From: Pseudomonas sp. B21-023
Lineage (GTDB): Bacteria; Pseudomonadota; Gammaproteobacteria; Pseudomonadales; Pseudomonadaceae
Direction: 5' to 3'
Length of the DNA: 64,000 bases
NCBI RefSeq assembly: GCF_024749165.1
Contig: NZ_CP087190.1
Location: 310,001 to 374,000 of the forward strand
Within the stretch, counting starts at the first letter, position 1. Each line of letters opens with the position of its first letter. The position numbers were made by a program, and so were the translations under genes. The notes under the pieces were generated by a model. That model was given only the letters and a program-made list of their open reading frames with translations, did not search any database and was not told the DNA's origin. Shown in pieces: positions 16,455-26,456 of the stretch.

Positions 16455-17518
16455 CGCTTCTCTCCTGCAATCAGTTCGTCGGCCGCGCGTTGCAGCAGCT
16501 TCTTGACCGGGGCGGCGAGGCCCAGGCGCGGCGGGGTGGCGAGGTTATACCAGAGCCAGTCGGGCTCGGCCACGTGCGCGCCGACGGGGTCGACACGCAC
16601 CAGCCAAGGCTCGATGGCCAGCTGGAAATGGCTGAAGGTGTGGGTCAGGCCTGCCAGGGCCTGGCTGCCGGTCAGACGCAGGCCGTGCTGGTAGGCGAGG
16701 TCTTCGAGCTGCTCGAGGCTGTCCAGCTCTGGCAGGCTCCACAGGCCGCCCCACAGGCCGGTGGAGGGCCGACGATAGAGCAGGATCGCGCCTTCGTGGT
16801 TGGTCAGCAGCGGCATCAGGGTCTTGCGCTGGGGCAGGGCCTTGCGCGGCTTGGGCTCGGGGTAGCGGGTCTCCTCGCCGTGCAGGTGCGCTTCGCAACC
16901 GCGTTGCAACGGGCAGATCAGGCAGCTGGGCTTGCTGCGCGTGCACAGCGTCGCGCCCATGTCCATCATCGCCTGGGTGTAGTGGTTGGCCCGGGTCATC
17001 GGCGTGAAGCGCTCGGCGCTGGCCCACAGCTGGTTGGCCACCTTCGGCTCGCCTGGGTAGCCGGCCTGGGCGGTGAAGCGGGCCAGTACGCGCTTGACGT
17101 TGCCGTCGAGGATCGGCGCGCGGATGCCCATGCTGATGCTGGCGATGGCCCCGGCAGTGGAGCGGCCGATACCGGGCAGCTCGGTGAGCTGCTCGACGCT
17201 GCGCGGGAACTCGCCGCCATGCCGTTCGACGACGATCTTCGCGGCTTTCTGCAGGTTACGGGCACGGGTGTAGTAGCCCAGGCCCGTCCACAGGTGCAGC
17301 ACCTCGTCCTCCGGCGCCTCGGCCAGCGCCTGCACGGTGGGCAGCGCCTGCATGAAGCGGTCGAAGTAGTTGAGCACGGTGCTGACCTGGGTCTGCTGCA
17401 GCATGATTTCCGACACCCACACCCGATACGGGGTGATGCCCTGTTGCCAGGGCAGGTCATGGCGACCGTGCTGGTCGTACCAGTCCAGCACGGCGCTGGA
17501 GAACTGCTGGGGTGTCAT
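16451..17518 (-). CDS. mutY: A/G-specific adenine DNA glycosylase MutY
   Basis: A 355-residue base-excision enzyme that removes adenine mispaired with 8-oxoguanine. Visible are the catalytic Glu in [14 protein letters not shown], the helix-hairpin-helix [18 protein letters not shown]-type DGNVKRVL with the catalytic Asp region, and the [4Fe-4S] loop [17 protein letters not shown]. The C-terminal part (from about residue 225) is the NUDIX-like 8-oxoG recognition domain. It overlaps both neighbours by four bases, making a tight asmA-mutY-yggX operon. Confidence 0.95.
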   Translation of the reverse strand: MTPQQFSSAVLDWYDQHGRHDLPWQQGITPYRVWVSEIMLQQTQVSTVLNYFDRFMQALPTVQALAEAPEDEVLHLWTGLGYYTRARNLQKAAKIVVERHGGEFPRSVEQLTELPGIGRSTAGAIASISMGIRAPILDGNVKRVLARFTAQAGYPGEPKVANQLWASAERFTPMTRANHYTQAMMDMGATLCTRSKPSCLICPLQRGCEAHLHGEETRYPEPKPRKALPQRKTLMPLLTNHEGAILLYRRPSTGLWGGLWSLPELDSLEQLEDLAYQHGLRLTGSQALAGLTHTFSHFQLAIEPWLVRVDPVGAHVAEPDWLWYNLATPPRLGLAAPVKKLLQRAADELIAGEKR

Positions 17519-19764
17519 CGCTTGAACAGCCCCTTCAATGCATCTTTGAGTTCAGGGCTCACCTTGTCTCCGAGTTTCTCTTCGAGCTTTTCATCGATCT
17601 TGTCTTTCAGGCGATTGCCGGCCAGCTTCGCGGCCACCTTGCCCAGGCCGTCCTGGTCCAGGCGGCACGCCTTGGCGCCCAGCTCCAGCGGGCCGCGGCA
17701 GCGCAGCGGCACTTCGACGCCGACATAGCGCTCGTTGACCTGGCAGGCCGGGTCGGGCATGGCGCGCTGGTCGCCTTCGACGACCACGCCGACGTTGTAG
17801 TCCATGCCCAGCACGCGCAGGTCGAGGTCGCCGTGACCGTTGACGGTCAGGCCTGGGATGCGCACCTTGAGGTCCGGGTTGCTGGCCACGCCGTTACGCA
17901 ATACCAAGCTGCCGCGCAACTCCTGGAACGGCGTGTCCTTGCCACGGGGCTCACCGCTGAGCTGCTTGCGGTTGAGGGTGGCGATGGCCTGGCAGAGTTG
18001 CTGTTCCAGGTTGGCGTTGACCAGCACGCCGTCGTTGATGGTGAAGCTGGCATTGCCATTGAGCGTATCGACCAGCGCCTTCTGGCTGTTGCCAGTGGCG
18101 GTAAGGTCGCTGTTCAGGGTCAGCAGGCCCTTGACCGGCGGCGCCTGCTCCGGGGATTCGCGCTTGATGAAGTGTTCCACTGGCACGCGGTTGATCTTGG
18201 TGTTCACGCCGATCTGCGGTACGGCAGGGCGCACATCCACGGTGCCCTTGGCCTCGAAGGTGCCGTTGTACAGGCCGCCGCGCAAGGTCTGCAGGGTGAC
18301 CAGGCCGCCTTGGCCGCTGGCGGTCAGCTGTGCATCGCTGATCGGCAGCTTGTCCAGTGTCAGCGCGCCGAACGACAGGTCGGCCTGTAGATCGAGGGCG
18401 CGCAGGCGGTCGACCGGCAGCAGCTTGTCACTGCTCCAGGCAACTTGCGTCGGTGCGTCGGGTAGCGGCGTGGAGCCGGCGCCGGCGACGGCAGTGGCTT
18501 CCTGCTGCTTGACCTCGGCCTGGCGCGCTGCGGTGGCACCCTTGGCTTCCTCGCTCTTGGCCGGCAGGTAGCGGTCGGCGTCGAACTTGTCGCCCTTGAG
18601 GCGCACGCGCAGGGCCTGCTTGGCGAAATCTTCCACGGCGACACGGCCGGTGAAGGTGCTGTCGTCCAGCTTCACCGCCAGGTCTTCGAGGGCGAGGCTG
18701 TTCGGCGTGCCTTGCAGGCGGGTGACCAGTTCCAGCTTCTTGAACGCTGCCGCGTCCGCAGTGGCGAGCAGCGGGTGGCCGATACCGTCGAGGAAGGTGC
18801 GCAGGTCGAACTGGGCGATGGACAGGCCGCCGCTGACCTGCGGAGCCTTGTCGAGGTCGCGCACGTTCAGCTCGCCCAGGGCGCGCAACTGGTTGGCCGA
18901 GACCTTAAGGCCGCTCCAGGAGGCGACATTGGCCGCCAGGTCGACCAGCACCTGGCCTTGGGCGGCGAAGGTCATGGTCTTGCCGGCCAGTGGCTCGCCC
19001 GAGGTCTCGCCAGACAGGCGCATGTCCTCTAGGTTGTAGCGCTTGAGACGGCGATCGAAGCGCAGTTCGCCGGTCAACTCGGTACGCGCCTTCAGGTTCG
19101 GTTGGCTGGCGCTGAGGAAGGCGCTGGCCTTGAGCGGGATGTTCACGCCTTCGTGCACGGGGCCGGTGCTCAACTGAATGCTTTCGGCGCCGTAGGTCTG
19201 GCCGGCTTTCTCGTCGGTGTACAGCACCCGGGCGTTGTTGACGGTCAGGCTGTCGATGTCGAGCTTGACCGAGCGCTCGTTGCCTTGCGGTTTTTCCGCT
19301 TCGGCGGCTGCTGCTTCGCCCGGCGTGGCGGTCGGGGCATTGGCCACGGCCGGGTCGGGCAATGGCTTGCCGATGTCTTCCCAGTTGCCATGGCCGTTGG
19401 CATCGCGGGTCAGCGTCAGGTTGAGGCCTTCGACCCGCACGTCGCTCATCTGCACTTCACGGCGCAGCAGCGGCAGCACGCGTACCGACAGGCCGAGCAT
19501 CTGCAGGTCGGCGAAAGGCACCTTGGGGTTGTTCAGCGTGGCGATGCTGGCCTCGTGCAGCTCCAGGCCCAGCCATGGGAACAGGCTCCAGCCGATATCG
19601 CCATTGAGGGTGAGCTCCACGTGGGCCTTGTCGCGGGCCAACTGGCGGATTTCTTCTTTGTAGTCGTTGGGATCGAAGAGGTGGGTCAGGGCGAAGCCCA
19701 GCGCCACGATGATCAGCAACAACCCGAGAAGCCCCAGCCCCAGGATTTTGCCGAACGCTTTCAT
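17515..19764 (-). CDS. AsmA family protein
   Basis: A 749-residue protein with one N-terminal membrane helix (KILGLGLLGLLLIIVALGFAL) and a long periplasmic part rich in beta-structure. The opening HLFDPNDYKEEIRQLARDKAHVELTLNGDIGWSLFPWLG is the AsmA N-domain pattern, and the C-terminal third (from about residue 480) carries the second AsmA repeat. AsmA/TamB-like proteins bridge inner and outer membranes and are linked to phospholipid transport. It heads the asmA-mutY-yggX operon. Confidence 0.9.
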   Translation of the reverse strand: MKAFGKILGLGLLGLLLIIVALGFALTHLFDPNDYKEEIRQLARDKAHVELTLNGDIGWSLFPWLGLELHEASIATLNNPKVPFADLQMLGLSVRVLPLLRREVQMSDVRVEGLNLTLTRDANGHGNWEDIGKPLPDPAVANAPTATPGEAAAAEAEKPQGNERSVKLDIDSLTVNNARVLYTDEKAGQTYGAESIQLSTGPVHEGVNIPLKASAFLSASQPNLKARTELTGELRFDRRLKRYNLEDMRLSGETSGEPLAGKTMTFAAQGQVLVDLAANVASWSGLKVSANQLRALGELNVRDLDKAPQVSGGLSIAQFDLRTFLDGIGHPLLATADAAAFKKLELVTRLQGTPNSLALEDLAVKLDDSTFTGRVAVEDFAKQALRVRLKGDKFDADRYLPAKSEEAKGATAARQAEVKQQEATAVAGAGSTPLPDAPTQVAWSSDKLLPVDRLRALDLQADLSFGALTLDKLPISDAQLTASGQGGLVTLQTLRGGLYNGTFEAKGTVDVRPAVPQIGVNTKINRVPVEHFIKRESPEQAPPVKGLLTLNSDLTATGNSQKALVDTLNGNASFTINDGVLVNANLEQQLCQAIATLNRKQLSGEPRGKDTPFQELRGSLVLRNGVASNPDLKVRIPGLTVNGHGDLDLRVLGMDYNVGVVVEGDQRAMPDPACQVNERYVGVEVPLRCRGPLELGAKACRLDQDGLGKVAAKLAGNRLKDKIDEKLEEKLGDKVSPELKDALKGLFKR

Positions 19765-19881
19765 GGGCGAGTCCTTGTAGTCCGATTATGAATTTCAGCG
19801 GCGAGTATAGCGCCGTGGGTATAGGCACTGCTTATCCGACATTTCGACAATGGGATTGACGGCAGTTCATTTGTTGCCTGC

Positions 19882-19990
19882 TCTGGCCTCATCGCGGGGC
19901 AAGTCGCAGCGGCGCACCGCCGCTCCCACGCAGATAGCACGCCTGCCTCGGCAATGCGTGGGAGCGGGCTTGCCCCGCGATGAGGCCAGA
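19882..19990. repeat. REP inverted pair between asmA and the MFS gene
   Basis: TCTGGCCTCATCGCGGGGCA and its exact complement at the other end form a 22-base outer stem (19882-19903 with 19969-19990), with the inner CGCTCCCACGC and GCGTGGGAGCG arms also pairing. The rest of the 449-base gap (19765-20213) has the divergent promoters but nothing else I can name. Confidence 0.85.
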
Positions 19991-20213
19991 ACAGGCGACA
20001 CAACCTCACCTGAATACGCGAAATACCGATTCAGCTGACGAAAAAAACACGATATCAGATTGCTTCCATGTCACCCGCTGCTGGTAATCTTGCGCCCGCC
20101 CGTGGCGCCCCGCGACCCATTGTCGCGGGTGATGCCTGAAACGGCCGGGCTGCCTTGCGTGCAGCCATACAGAGCCGTCCACGCGCACAGCCCACCTACA
20201 AAAGGATCAATCC

Positions 20214-21872
20214 ATGAACAGCAGTATCACGGCGGGAGCGGCGGCGAGCACGCCGGGCTTCCTGTCGAAGGAGCGCATCATCGCCCGCCCGGGCTTCAAC
20301 CGCTGGCTGGTGCCGCCGGCGGCCCTGGCCATTCACCTGTGCATCGGCATGGCCTATGGCTTCTCGGTTTTCTGGCTGCCGCTGTCCCAGGCCCTGGGTG
20401 TCAGCGCTCCGGTGGCCTGCGCCGCCGACATGGGCTTCGTCGCCCGCCTGTTCAGCGCCGAGTGCGACTGGCCGATCTCCATGCTCAGCTGGATCTACAC
20501 CCTGTTCTTCGTGTTCCTCGGCTGCTCTGCCGCGGTGCTCGGCGGCTGGCTGGAGCACGCCGGCCCGCGCAAGGCCGGCCTGGTCTCGGCATTGTGCTGG
20601 TGCGGCGGCCTGCTGATCTCGGCGATTGGCGTGAAAACCCACCAGCTGTGGTTGATGTGGCTGGGCTCGGGGGTGATCGGCGGGATCGGCCTGGGCCTGG
20701 GCTACATTTCGCCGGTCTCGACCCTGATCAAGTGGTTCCCGGACAAGCGCGGCATGGCAACCGGCATGGCGATCATGGGCTTTGGTGGAGGTGCCATGGT
20801 GGGCGCTCCTCTGGCCACCGCGCTCATGGGCCACTTCGGCAGCGCGACCGAGGTGGGTGTATGGCAGAGTTTTGTCGCCATGGCCGCGATCTACTTCGTG
20901 TTCATGACCGCGGGCGCCCTGGCCTACCGCGTGCCGCCGACCGGCTGGAAGCCCGAAGGCTGGACACCGCCGGCGAAGAAAGCCAACGCCATGGTTACCG
21001 ACCGTCACGTGCATGTGAGCGTGGCCTGGAAAACCCCGCAGTTCGCCCTGGTGTGGCTGGTGCTGTGCCTGAACGTCTCGGCCGGTATCGGCATTCTCGG
21101 CATGGCTTCGCCACTGCTGCAGGAAGTGTTCGCCGGCAAGTTGCTGGGCAACGAGCTGACATTCAGTGAGCTGAATGCCGCGCAACTGGCGCAGATTGCC
21201 GCGATCGCCGCCGGTTTCACTGGTCTGCTGAGCCTGTTCAACATCGGCGGGCGCTTCTTCTGGGCGTCGTTCTCCGACTATATCGGCCGCAAGAATACCT
21301 ACTTCGCCTTCTTCGCCCTGGGCGTGGGCCTCTACAGCCTGGTGCCGAACATGGGCCACATTGGCAACGTGGCGCTATTCGTGGCGGCGTTCTGCATCAT
21401 CCTGTCGATGTATGGCGGCGGCTTCGCCACGGTGCCGGCATACTTGGCCGACCTGTTCGGCACGCAGATGGTCGGTGCCATCCATGGTCGTCTGCTGACT
21501 GCCTGGGCGGCGGCCGGCGTGCTCGGCCCGGTGCTGATCACCTACCTACGCGAAGCGCAGCTGGCGGCGGGCGTGGAGCGGGCCGCGGCCTACGACATGA
21601 CCCTGTACATCCTGGCCGGCCTGCTGGTGCTGGGGTTTATCTGCAACATGCTGGTGCGCCCGGTGGCGGACAAGTACTTCATGAGCGACGCCGAACTGGC
21701 GGCCGAGCGCGCACTGAGCCATGACAAGGGCGCTGACTCCGCGCGTTCGCTGGAGTGGCACGCGGCACCGGGCAGCCTGCCGCTGGTGCTGGTGGCCTGG
21801 GCGGTGGTGGTGATTCCGCTGGCCTGGGGGGTGTGGATCACCCTGCAGAAGACGGCCGTTCTGTTCCATTGA
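20214..21872 (+). CDS. MFS transporter, oxalate/formate antiporter (OFA) family-like
   Basis: A 552-residue, 12-helix major facilitator. It has the OFA-type features IHLCIGMAYGFSVFWLPLSQALG, a long first periplasmic loop with a Cys pair (VACAADMGFVARLFSAECDW), GSGVIGGIGLGLGYISPVSTLIKWFPDKRGMATGMAIMGFG, and FWASFSDYIGRKNTY as the second conserved loop. The C-terminus adds an extra hydrophobic segment (LVLVAWAVVVIPLAWGVWITL), making it longer than usual. AAAGGATC precedes the ATG. Substrate unknown; monocarboxylates are the family's typical cargo. Confidence 0.8.
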   Translation: MNSSITAGAAASTPGFLSKERIIARPGFNRWLVPPAALAIHLCIGMAYGFSVFWLPLSQALGVSAPVACAADMGFVARLFSAECDWPISMLSWIYTLFFVFLGCSAAVLGGWLEHAGPRKAGLVSALCWCGGLLISAIGVKTHQLWLMWLGSGVIGGIGLGLGYISPVSTLIKWFPDKRGMATGMAIMGFGGGAMVGAPLATALMGHFGSATEVGVWQSFVAMAAIYFVFMTAGALAYRVPPTGWKPEGWTPPAKKANAMVTDRHVHVSVAWKTPQFALVWLVLCLNVSAGIGILGMASPLLQEVFAGKLLGNELTFSELNAAQLAQIAAIAAGFTGLLSLFNIGGRFFWASFSDYIGRKNTYFAFFALGVGLYSLVPNMGHIGNVALFVAAFCIILSMYGGGFATVPAYLADLFGTQMVGAIHGRLLTAWAAAGVLGPVLITYLREAQLAAGVERAAAYDMTLYILAGLLVLGFICNMLVRPVADKYFMSDAELAAERALSHDKGADSARSLEWHAAPGSLPLVLVAWAVVVIPLAWGVWITLQKTAVLFH

Positions 21873-21882
21873 TATAGCTGTA

Positions 21883-21985
21883 CTGGCCTCATCGCCGGCA
21901 AGCCGGCTCCCGCAGGTATTGCACTGCCGCGATCTCTGTGGGGGCCGGCTTGTCGTGGCGAAAGGGCTGCAAAGCAGCCCCAACT
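21883..21985. repeat. REP-type inverted pair, GCCGGC class
   Basis: GGCCTCATCGCCGGCAAGCC plus GGCTCCCGCAGG on the left, and CTGTGGGGGCCGGCTTGTCGTGGCGA on the right, form an imperfect inverted pair just after the MFS gene. The core CGCCGGCAAGCCGGCTCCC matches the unit at 42.5 kb rather than the CGCGGGGCAAG class. Confidence 0.7.
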
Positions 21986-22054
21986 ACACGCTTGTATAGA
22001 CCTGTAAGCCTGTTATCCCCCCGTAATTGCTTGCCCTGCCATATGTCATCCGCG

Positions 22055-22084
22055 TTTCAAGCCGGCGCGTTCTGGGCCTATAAT
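22055..22084 (+). promoter_or_regulatory. Sigma-70 promoter of the hisB operon
   Basis: TTTCAA (22055-22060), an 18-base spacer and a perfect TATAAT (22079-22084) lie 38 bases before the hisB ATG. The in-frame ATG at 22083 falls on the -10 box, which argues that translation starts at 22122. Confidence 0.65.
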
Positions 22085-22121
22085 GGAGCCCTTTTCGCCC
22101 AATGATTTTGCGGAGCTGGTG

Positions 22122-22715
22122 ATGGTCGAACGTAAGGCTTCCGTCGAGCGCAATACCCTGGAAACCCAGGTCAAGTGCTCGATCAACCTCGATGGCAGCG
22201 GCAAGGCCCGATTCGAAATCGGTGTGCCTTTCCTTGAACACATGCTCGACCAGATCGCCCGGCATGGGCTGATCGACCTGGATATCGAGTGCAAGGGCGA
22301 CCTGCATATCGACGACCACCATACCGTCGAGGACGTCGGCATCACCCTGGGCATGGCGTTCGCCCAGGCCATCGGCGACAAGAAAGGCATCTTCCGCTAC
22401 GGCCATGCCTATGTGCCGCTGGACGAGGCCCTGTCGCGGGTGGTCATCGACTTCTCCGGCCGTCCGGGCCTGCAGATGCATGTGCCGTATACCCGTGCCA
22501 CCGTGGGCGGCTTCGATGTCGACCTGTTCCAGGAGTTCTTCCAGGGCTTCGTCAACCATGCCCTGGTGACGCTGCATATCGACAACCTGCGTGGCCACAA
22601 CACCCACCACCAGATCGAGACCGTGTTCAAGGCGTTCGGCCGCGCGCTGCGCATGGCCGTTACCCTCGACGAGCGCATGGCCGGGCAGATGCCTTCCACC
22701 AAAGGGTGCCTGTAA
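22122..22715 (+). CDS. hisB: Imidazoleglycerol-phosphate dehydratase
   Basis: A 197-residue enzyme of histidine biosynthesis, dehydrating imidazole glycerol phosphate to imidazole acetol phosphate. It has the manganese-binding pattern [16 protein letters not shown] and [24 protein letters not shown]. Length and end (MPSTKGCL) match stand-alone Pseudomonas HisB, without the phosphatase domain of the E. coli fusion. GGAG lies eight bases before ATG 22122. It opens hisB-hisH-DUF2164-hisA-hisF. Confidence 0.97.
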   Translation: MVERKASVERNTLETQVKCSINLDGSGKARFEIGVPFLEHMLDQIARHGLIDLDIECKGDLHIDDHHTVEDVGITLGMAFAQAIGDKKGIFRYGHAYVPLDEALSRVVIDFSGRPGLQMHVPYTRATVGGFDVDLFQEFFQGFVNHALVTLHIDNLRGHNTHHQIETVFKAFGRALRMAVTLDERMAGQMPSTKGCL

Positions 22716-23354
22716 ATGCAGACGGTAGCCGTGATCGACTATGGCATGGGCAACCTGCACTCGGTGGCCAAGGCCCTGGAGCATGTGGGCGCCGGCAAGG
22801 TATTGGTGACCAGCGATGCCGCGGTGATTCGTGAAGCCGACCGCGTGGTGTTCCCAGGCGTCGGCGCGATCCGCGACTGCATGGCAGAGATTCGCCGCCT
22901 GGGCTTCGACAGCCTGGTGCGCGAAGTCAGCCAGGACCGCCCGTTTCTCGGCATCTGCGTAGGCATGCAGGCGCTGCTCGAGCGCAGCGAGGAGAACGAC
23001 GGTGTCGACTGCATCGGCCTGTTCCCAGGCCAGGTGCGCTTCTTCGGTAAAGACCTGAAGGAAGACGGCGAGCACCTGAAGGTGCCGCACATGGGCTGGA
23101 ACGAAGTCGGCCAGACCATCGACCACCCGCTGTGGCATGACATCCCCGACCGTGCGCGTTTCTACTTCGTGCACAGCTACTTCATCGAGGCCGGCAAGCC
23201 GGGCCAGGTGGTCGGTCGCGGCCACTACGGCGTCGATTTCGCCGCGGCGCTGGCCGAAGGCTCGCGTTTCGCCGTGCAGTTCCACCCGGAGAAGAGCCAT
23301 ACCCATGGCCTGCAACTGTTGCAGAACTTCGTCGCCTGGGACGGGCGCTGGTAA
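22716..23354 (+). CDS. hisH: Imidazole glycerol phosphate synthase, glutaminase subunit HisH
   Basis: A 212-residue class-I glutamine amidotransferase that feeds ammonia to HisF. It has [27 protein letters not shown], the nucleophile in [14 protein letters not shown], and the His-Glu pair in [13 protein letters not shown]. It starts at the base following the hisB stop codon and ends at the base before the next gene, so the three are translationally coupled. Confidence 0.96.
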   Translation: MQTVAVIDYGMGNLHSVAKALEHVGAGKVLVTSDAAVIREADRVVFPGVGAIRDCMAEIRRLGFDSLVREVSQDRPFLGICVGMQALLERSEENDGVDCIGLFPGQVRFFGKDLKEDGEHLKVPHMGWNEVGQTIDHPLWHDIPDRARFYFVHSYFIEAGKPGQVVGRGHYGVDFAAALAEGSRFAVQFHPEKSHTHGLQLLQNFVAWDGRW

Positions 23355-23615
23355 ATGAGCAGGTCGCGGACCAAGGCGCCAGTCATCACCCTGGCCCCGG
23401 AGCAAGAGCGCGAGGCGCTCGATACGCTCAAGCGCTTTCTCGAAGACCGCTTCGAGCTGGAGCTGGGGTCGTTCGAGGTGGCCGAGGTCCTCGAGTTGTT
23501 CAGCAAAGAGATTGCACCGCACTACTACAACAGGGCGATTGCCGATGTTCAGCTGCACCTCAAGGAGCGGTTCGAGAGCATCGAAAGCGACCTGTGGGCG
23601 CTCGAGAAGCCCTGA
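23355..23615 (+). CDS. DUF2164 family protein
   Basis: An 86-residue acidic helical protein with the DUF2164 pattern: ITLAPEQEREALDTLKRFLEDRFELELGSFEVAEVLELFSKEIAPHYYNRAIADVQLHL. The family has no known function and is often encoded near unrelated core genes. Here its ATG is directly at the hisH stop and hisA follows after 27 bases, so it is part of the his message. A direct role in histidine synthesis is not implied by its sequence. Confidence 0.85.
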   Translation: MSRSRTKAPVITLAPEQEREALDTLKRFLEDRFELELGSFEVAEVLELFSKEIAPHYYNRAIADVQLHLKERFESIESDLWALEKP

Positions 23616-23642
23616 ATTCCAACGATTAGACAGGTTGCCAAG

Positions 23643-24380
23643 ATGCTGATTATCCCCGCTATCGATCTGAAGGACGGCGCTTGCGTGCGCCTGCGCCAGG
23701 GCCGCATGGAAGACTCCACGGTATTCTCCGACGACCCGGTGAGCATGGCCGCCAAGTGGGTCGAGGGTGGTTGCCGCCGCCTGCACCTGGTCGACCTCAA
23801 CGGCGCCTTCGAAGGCCAACCGGTCAACGGTGAAGTGGTCACCGCCATCGCCAGGCGCTACCCGAACCTGCCGATCCAGATCGGCGGTGGCATCCGTTCG
23901 CTGGAAACCATCGAGCACTATGTCAAGGCTGGCGTCAGCCACGTGATCATCGGCACCAAGGCAGTCAAGCAGCCGGAGTTCGTTGCCGAGGCGTGCAAGG
24001 CCTTCCCGGGCAAGATCATCGTTGGCCTGGACGCCAAGGACGGCTTCGTCGCCACCGACGGCTGGGCCGAAGTGAGCAGCGTGCAGGTCATCGACCTGGC
24101 CAAGCGTTTCGAGGCCGATGGCGTCTCGTCGATCGTCTACACCGACATTGCCAAGGACGGCATGATGCAGGGCTGCAACGTGCCCTTCACCAAGGCCCTG
24201 GCCGAAGCCACGCGCATTCCGGTGATCGCCTCGGGCGGCATCCACAACCTGGGCGACATCAAGGCCCTGCTGGACGCCAAGGCTCCGGGCATTATCGGCG
24301 CCATCACCGGCCGTGCCATCTACGAAGGCACCCTCGACGTCGCCGAGGCCCAGGCCTTCTGCGACAACTACCAAGGCTGA
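23643..24380 (+). CDS. hisA: ProFAR isomerase HisA
   Basis: A 245-residue TIM-barrel that isomerises ProFAR to PRFAR. The catalytic Asp8 lies in [18 protein letters not shown]; phosphate-binding loops are [10 protein letters not shown] and [12 protein letters not shown]; the second catalytic Asp lies in [14 protein letters not shown]. It shares half-barrel symmetry with hisF, which follows nine bases later. Confidence 0.97.
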   Translation: MLIIPAIDLKDGACVRLRQGRMEDSTVFSDDPVSMAAKWVEGGCRRLHLVDLNGAFEGQPVNGEVVTAIARRYPNLPIQIGGGIRSLETIEHYVKAGVSHVIIGTKAVKQPEFVAEACKAFPGKIIVGLDAKDGFVATDGWAEVSSVQVIDLAKRFEADGVSSIVYTDIAKDGMMQGCNVPFTKALAEATRIPVIASGGIHNLGDIKALLDAKAPGIIGAITGRAIYEGTLDVAEAQAFCDNYQG

Positions 24381-24389
24381 GGAGCGACC

Positions 24390-25160
24390 ATGGCACTGGC
24401 CAAGCGCATCATCCCTTGCCTGGACGTGGACAACGGCCGGGTGGTCAAGGGCGTCAAGTTCGAGAACATCCGCGATGCCGGCGACCCGGTGGAGATCGCC
24501 CGGCGCTACGACGAACAGGGCGCCGACGAGATCACCTTCCTCGACATCACCGCCAGCGTCGATGGCCGGGACACCACCCTGCATACCGTCGAGCGCATGG
24601 CCAGCCAGGTGTTCATCCCGCTGACCGTGGGCGGTGGCGTGCGCACCGTGCAGGACATCCGCAACCTGCTCAACGCCGGTGCCGACAAGGTGTCGATCAA
24701 CACCGCCGCGGTGTTCAACCCGGAGTTCGTCGGCGAGGCGGCTGACCGTTTCGGTTCGCAGTGCATCGTGGTTGCCATCGACGCCAAGAAAGTCTCTGGC
24801 CCCGGTGAAACGCCGCGCTGGGAGATCTTCACCCATGGCGGGCGCAAGCCCACCGGGCTGGATGCGGTGGAGTGGGCGAAGAAGATGGAAGGCCTGGGGG
24901 CTGGCGAGATCCTGCTGACCAGCATGGACCAGGACGGCATGAAGAATGGCTTCGACCTGGGCGTGACCCGCGCCATCAGCGATGCGCTGGGGATTCCGGT
25001 GATTGCTTCCGGTGGCGTGGGTAACCTGCAGCACCTGGCCGACGGCATCCTGGAAGGGCATGCCAGCGCGGTGCTGGCGGCGAGCATCTTCCACTTCGGC
25101 GAGTACACGGTGCCGGAAGCCAAGGCCTACATGGCTTCGCGGGGGATCGTCGTACGCTGA
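24390..25160 (+). CDS. hisF: Imidazole glycerol phosphate synthase, cyclase subunit HisF
   Basis: A 256-residue TIM-barrel that with HisH makes imidazole glycerol phosphate and AICAR. It shows [19 protein letters not shown] (Asp11), [30 protein letters not shown] (catalytic Asp130) and [25 protein letters not shown] precedes the ATG. It ends the operon; a REP pair follows. Confidence 0.97.
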   Translation: MALAKRIIPCLDVDNGRVVKGVKFENIRDAGDPVEIARRYDEQGADEITFLDITASVDGRDTTLHTVERMASQVFIPLTVGGGVRTVQDIRNLLNAGADKVSINTAAVFNPEFVGEAADRFGSQCIVVAIDAKKVSGPGETPRWEIFTHGGRKPTGLDAVEWAKKMEGLGAGEILLTSMDQDGMKNGFDLGVTRAISDALGIPVIASGGVGNLQHLADGILEGHASAVLAASIFHFGEYTVPEAKAYMASRGIVVR

Positions 25161-25170
25161 ACCCCTGATT

Positions 25171-25270
25171 GGGGCTGCGTTGCAGCCCATCGCGGCTGAA
25201 GCAGCTCCTACAAGGATTACACGTTTCCTGTAGGAGCGGCTTCAGCCGCGATGGGCCGCAAGGCGGCCCC
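25171..25270. repeat. REP inverted pair, CTCCTACA class
   Basis: GGGGCTGCGTTGCAGCCCAT with CGCGGCTGAAGCAGCTCCTACA on the left face TGTAGGAGCGGCTTCAGCCG and CGATGGGCCGCAAGGCGGCCCC on the right. It is a third sequence class compared with those at 37.3 and 42.5 kb. It lies between the convergent hisF and choV ends and probably helps end both messages. Confidence 0.85.
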
Positions 25271-25277
25271 AGTTAAA

Positions 25278-26456
25278 TCATCCGTGATTCTTGCCGAGCA
25301 ACGCGTGATACAACTCGGTATCCCCGAGTATCCCCACCACCTTGTCGTTATCCTGCAGCACCAGCTTGTTGCCGGTCTGGTAACGAATCTGCAGCGCTTC
25401 GCGCATGCCGATATCGGCGTGTACCACGGTTGGCCTGCGCTCCAGCAAGCCGACGTCCTGCCCCGGCGCCCAGTTCTGCATGTCCAGGCCATTCTGGCCC
25501 TGGCGTGCGCGCTTGAGCGAACCGCCTTCGCCAAGGTCCAGCCATGAGTCGATGCCCGGGTCCAGGCACACCGAACCGTTGACTCGCCGGCAATTGTCCA
25601 GGCTGCGCATCAGGCTGCGGCCACACAGCACGTTGAGCGGGTTGGTGTGGGCGACGAAGGTGCGCACGTATTCGTCGGCCGGGTTGAGCACGATCTCTTC
25701 CGGCTTGCTGTACTGGATGATGCGCCCGTCCTTCATGATGGCGATGCGGCTGCCCAGTTTCAGCGCCTCGTCCAGGTCATGACTGACGAACACGATGGTC
25801 TTGCTGAGTTTGCTCTGCAGGGCCAGCAGTTCGTCCTGCAGGCCCTGGCGGATCAGCGGATCGAGGGCCGAGAACGGCTCGTCCATCAGCAGGATATCGG
25901 CGTCCATCGCCAGCGCCCGGGCCAGCCCCACGCGCTGCTGCATGCCACCGGAGAGTTCGTCCGGTTTCTTGTTGCGCCACTGGGTCAAGCCCACCAGCTC
26001 GAGCTTTTCATCCACCAGCTTGCGCCGTTCCTTCTCCGGCCGGCCCTGCATCTCCAGGCCGAAGCTGATGTTCTCGCGCACCGTCAGCCAGGGCATCAGG
26101 GCAAACTTCTGGAACACCATGGCGATGCGCTTGGTGCGCATCATCTTCAGCTCTGCCGGGGTGCAGTGGGCGATATCGATGTGCTTGCCTTCGTGCTCGA
26201 CGAACAGCTTGCCGCGGCTCACGGTGTTGAGGCCGTTGATGCAGCGCAGCAGGCTGGATTTGCCCGAGCCGGACAGGCCCATGAGCACGCATATCTCGCC
26301 CTTGTTGATGTCCAGGTTGGCCTTTTCGACGCCGACCACCAGGCCCGTCTGCTTGAGGATCTGCTCGCGGGTCTGGCCTTGGTCGAGCAGGGCCAGCGCC
26401 TCGCGCGGCTTGCTGGAGAAGATGACGTCGACGTCTTCGAAACGAATGATGCTCAT
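25278..26456 (-). CDS. choV: Choline/quaternary amine ABC transporter ATPase
   Basis: A 392-residue ATPase, the ProV/OpuAA type: Walker A GLSGSGKSSLLRCING, FQKFALMPWLTVRENISFGLEMQG, signature LSGGMQQRVGLARAL, Walker B ILLMDEPFSALDP, and FVSHDLDEALKLG. The region after about residue 290 is a CBS-like tail ending NDKVVGILGDTELYHALLG. In Pseudomonas this is CbcV/ChoV of the choline, betaine and carnitine importer. It overlaps choW by four bases. Confidence 0.9.
   Translation of the reverse strand: MSIIRFEDVDVIFSSKPREALALLDQGQTREQILKQTGLVVGVEKANLDINKGEICVLMGLSGSGKSSLLRCINGLNTVSRGKLFVEHEGKHIDIAHCTPAELKMMRTKRIAMVFQKFALMPWLTVRENISFGLEMQGRPEKERRKLVDEKLELVGLTQWRNKKPDELSGGMQQRVGLARALAMDADILLMDEPFSALDPLIRQGLQDELLALQSKLSKTIVFVSHDLDEALKLGSRIAIMKDGRIIQYSKPEEIVLNPADEYVRTFVAHTNPLNVLCGRSLMRSLDNCRRVNGSVCLDPGIDSWLDLGEGGSLKRARQGQNGLDMQNWAPGQDVGLLERRPTVVHADIGMREALQIRYQTGNKLVLQDNDKVVGILGDTELYHALLGKNHG

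Noticed and set aside
21984..25190. Open frame of more than 1000 codons on the minus strand across the his genes
   Set aside because: It lies entirely opposite well-supported hisB, hisH, hisA and hisF; lack of stops on the reverse strand is common in GC-rich codon use.
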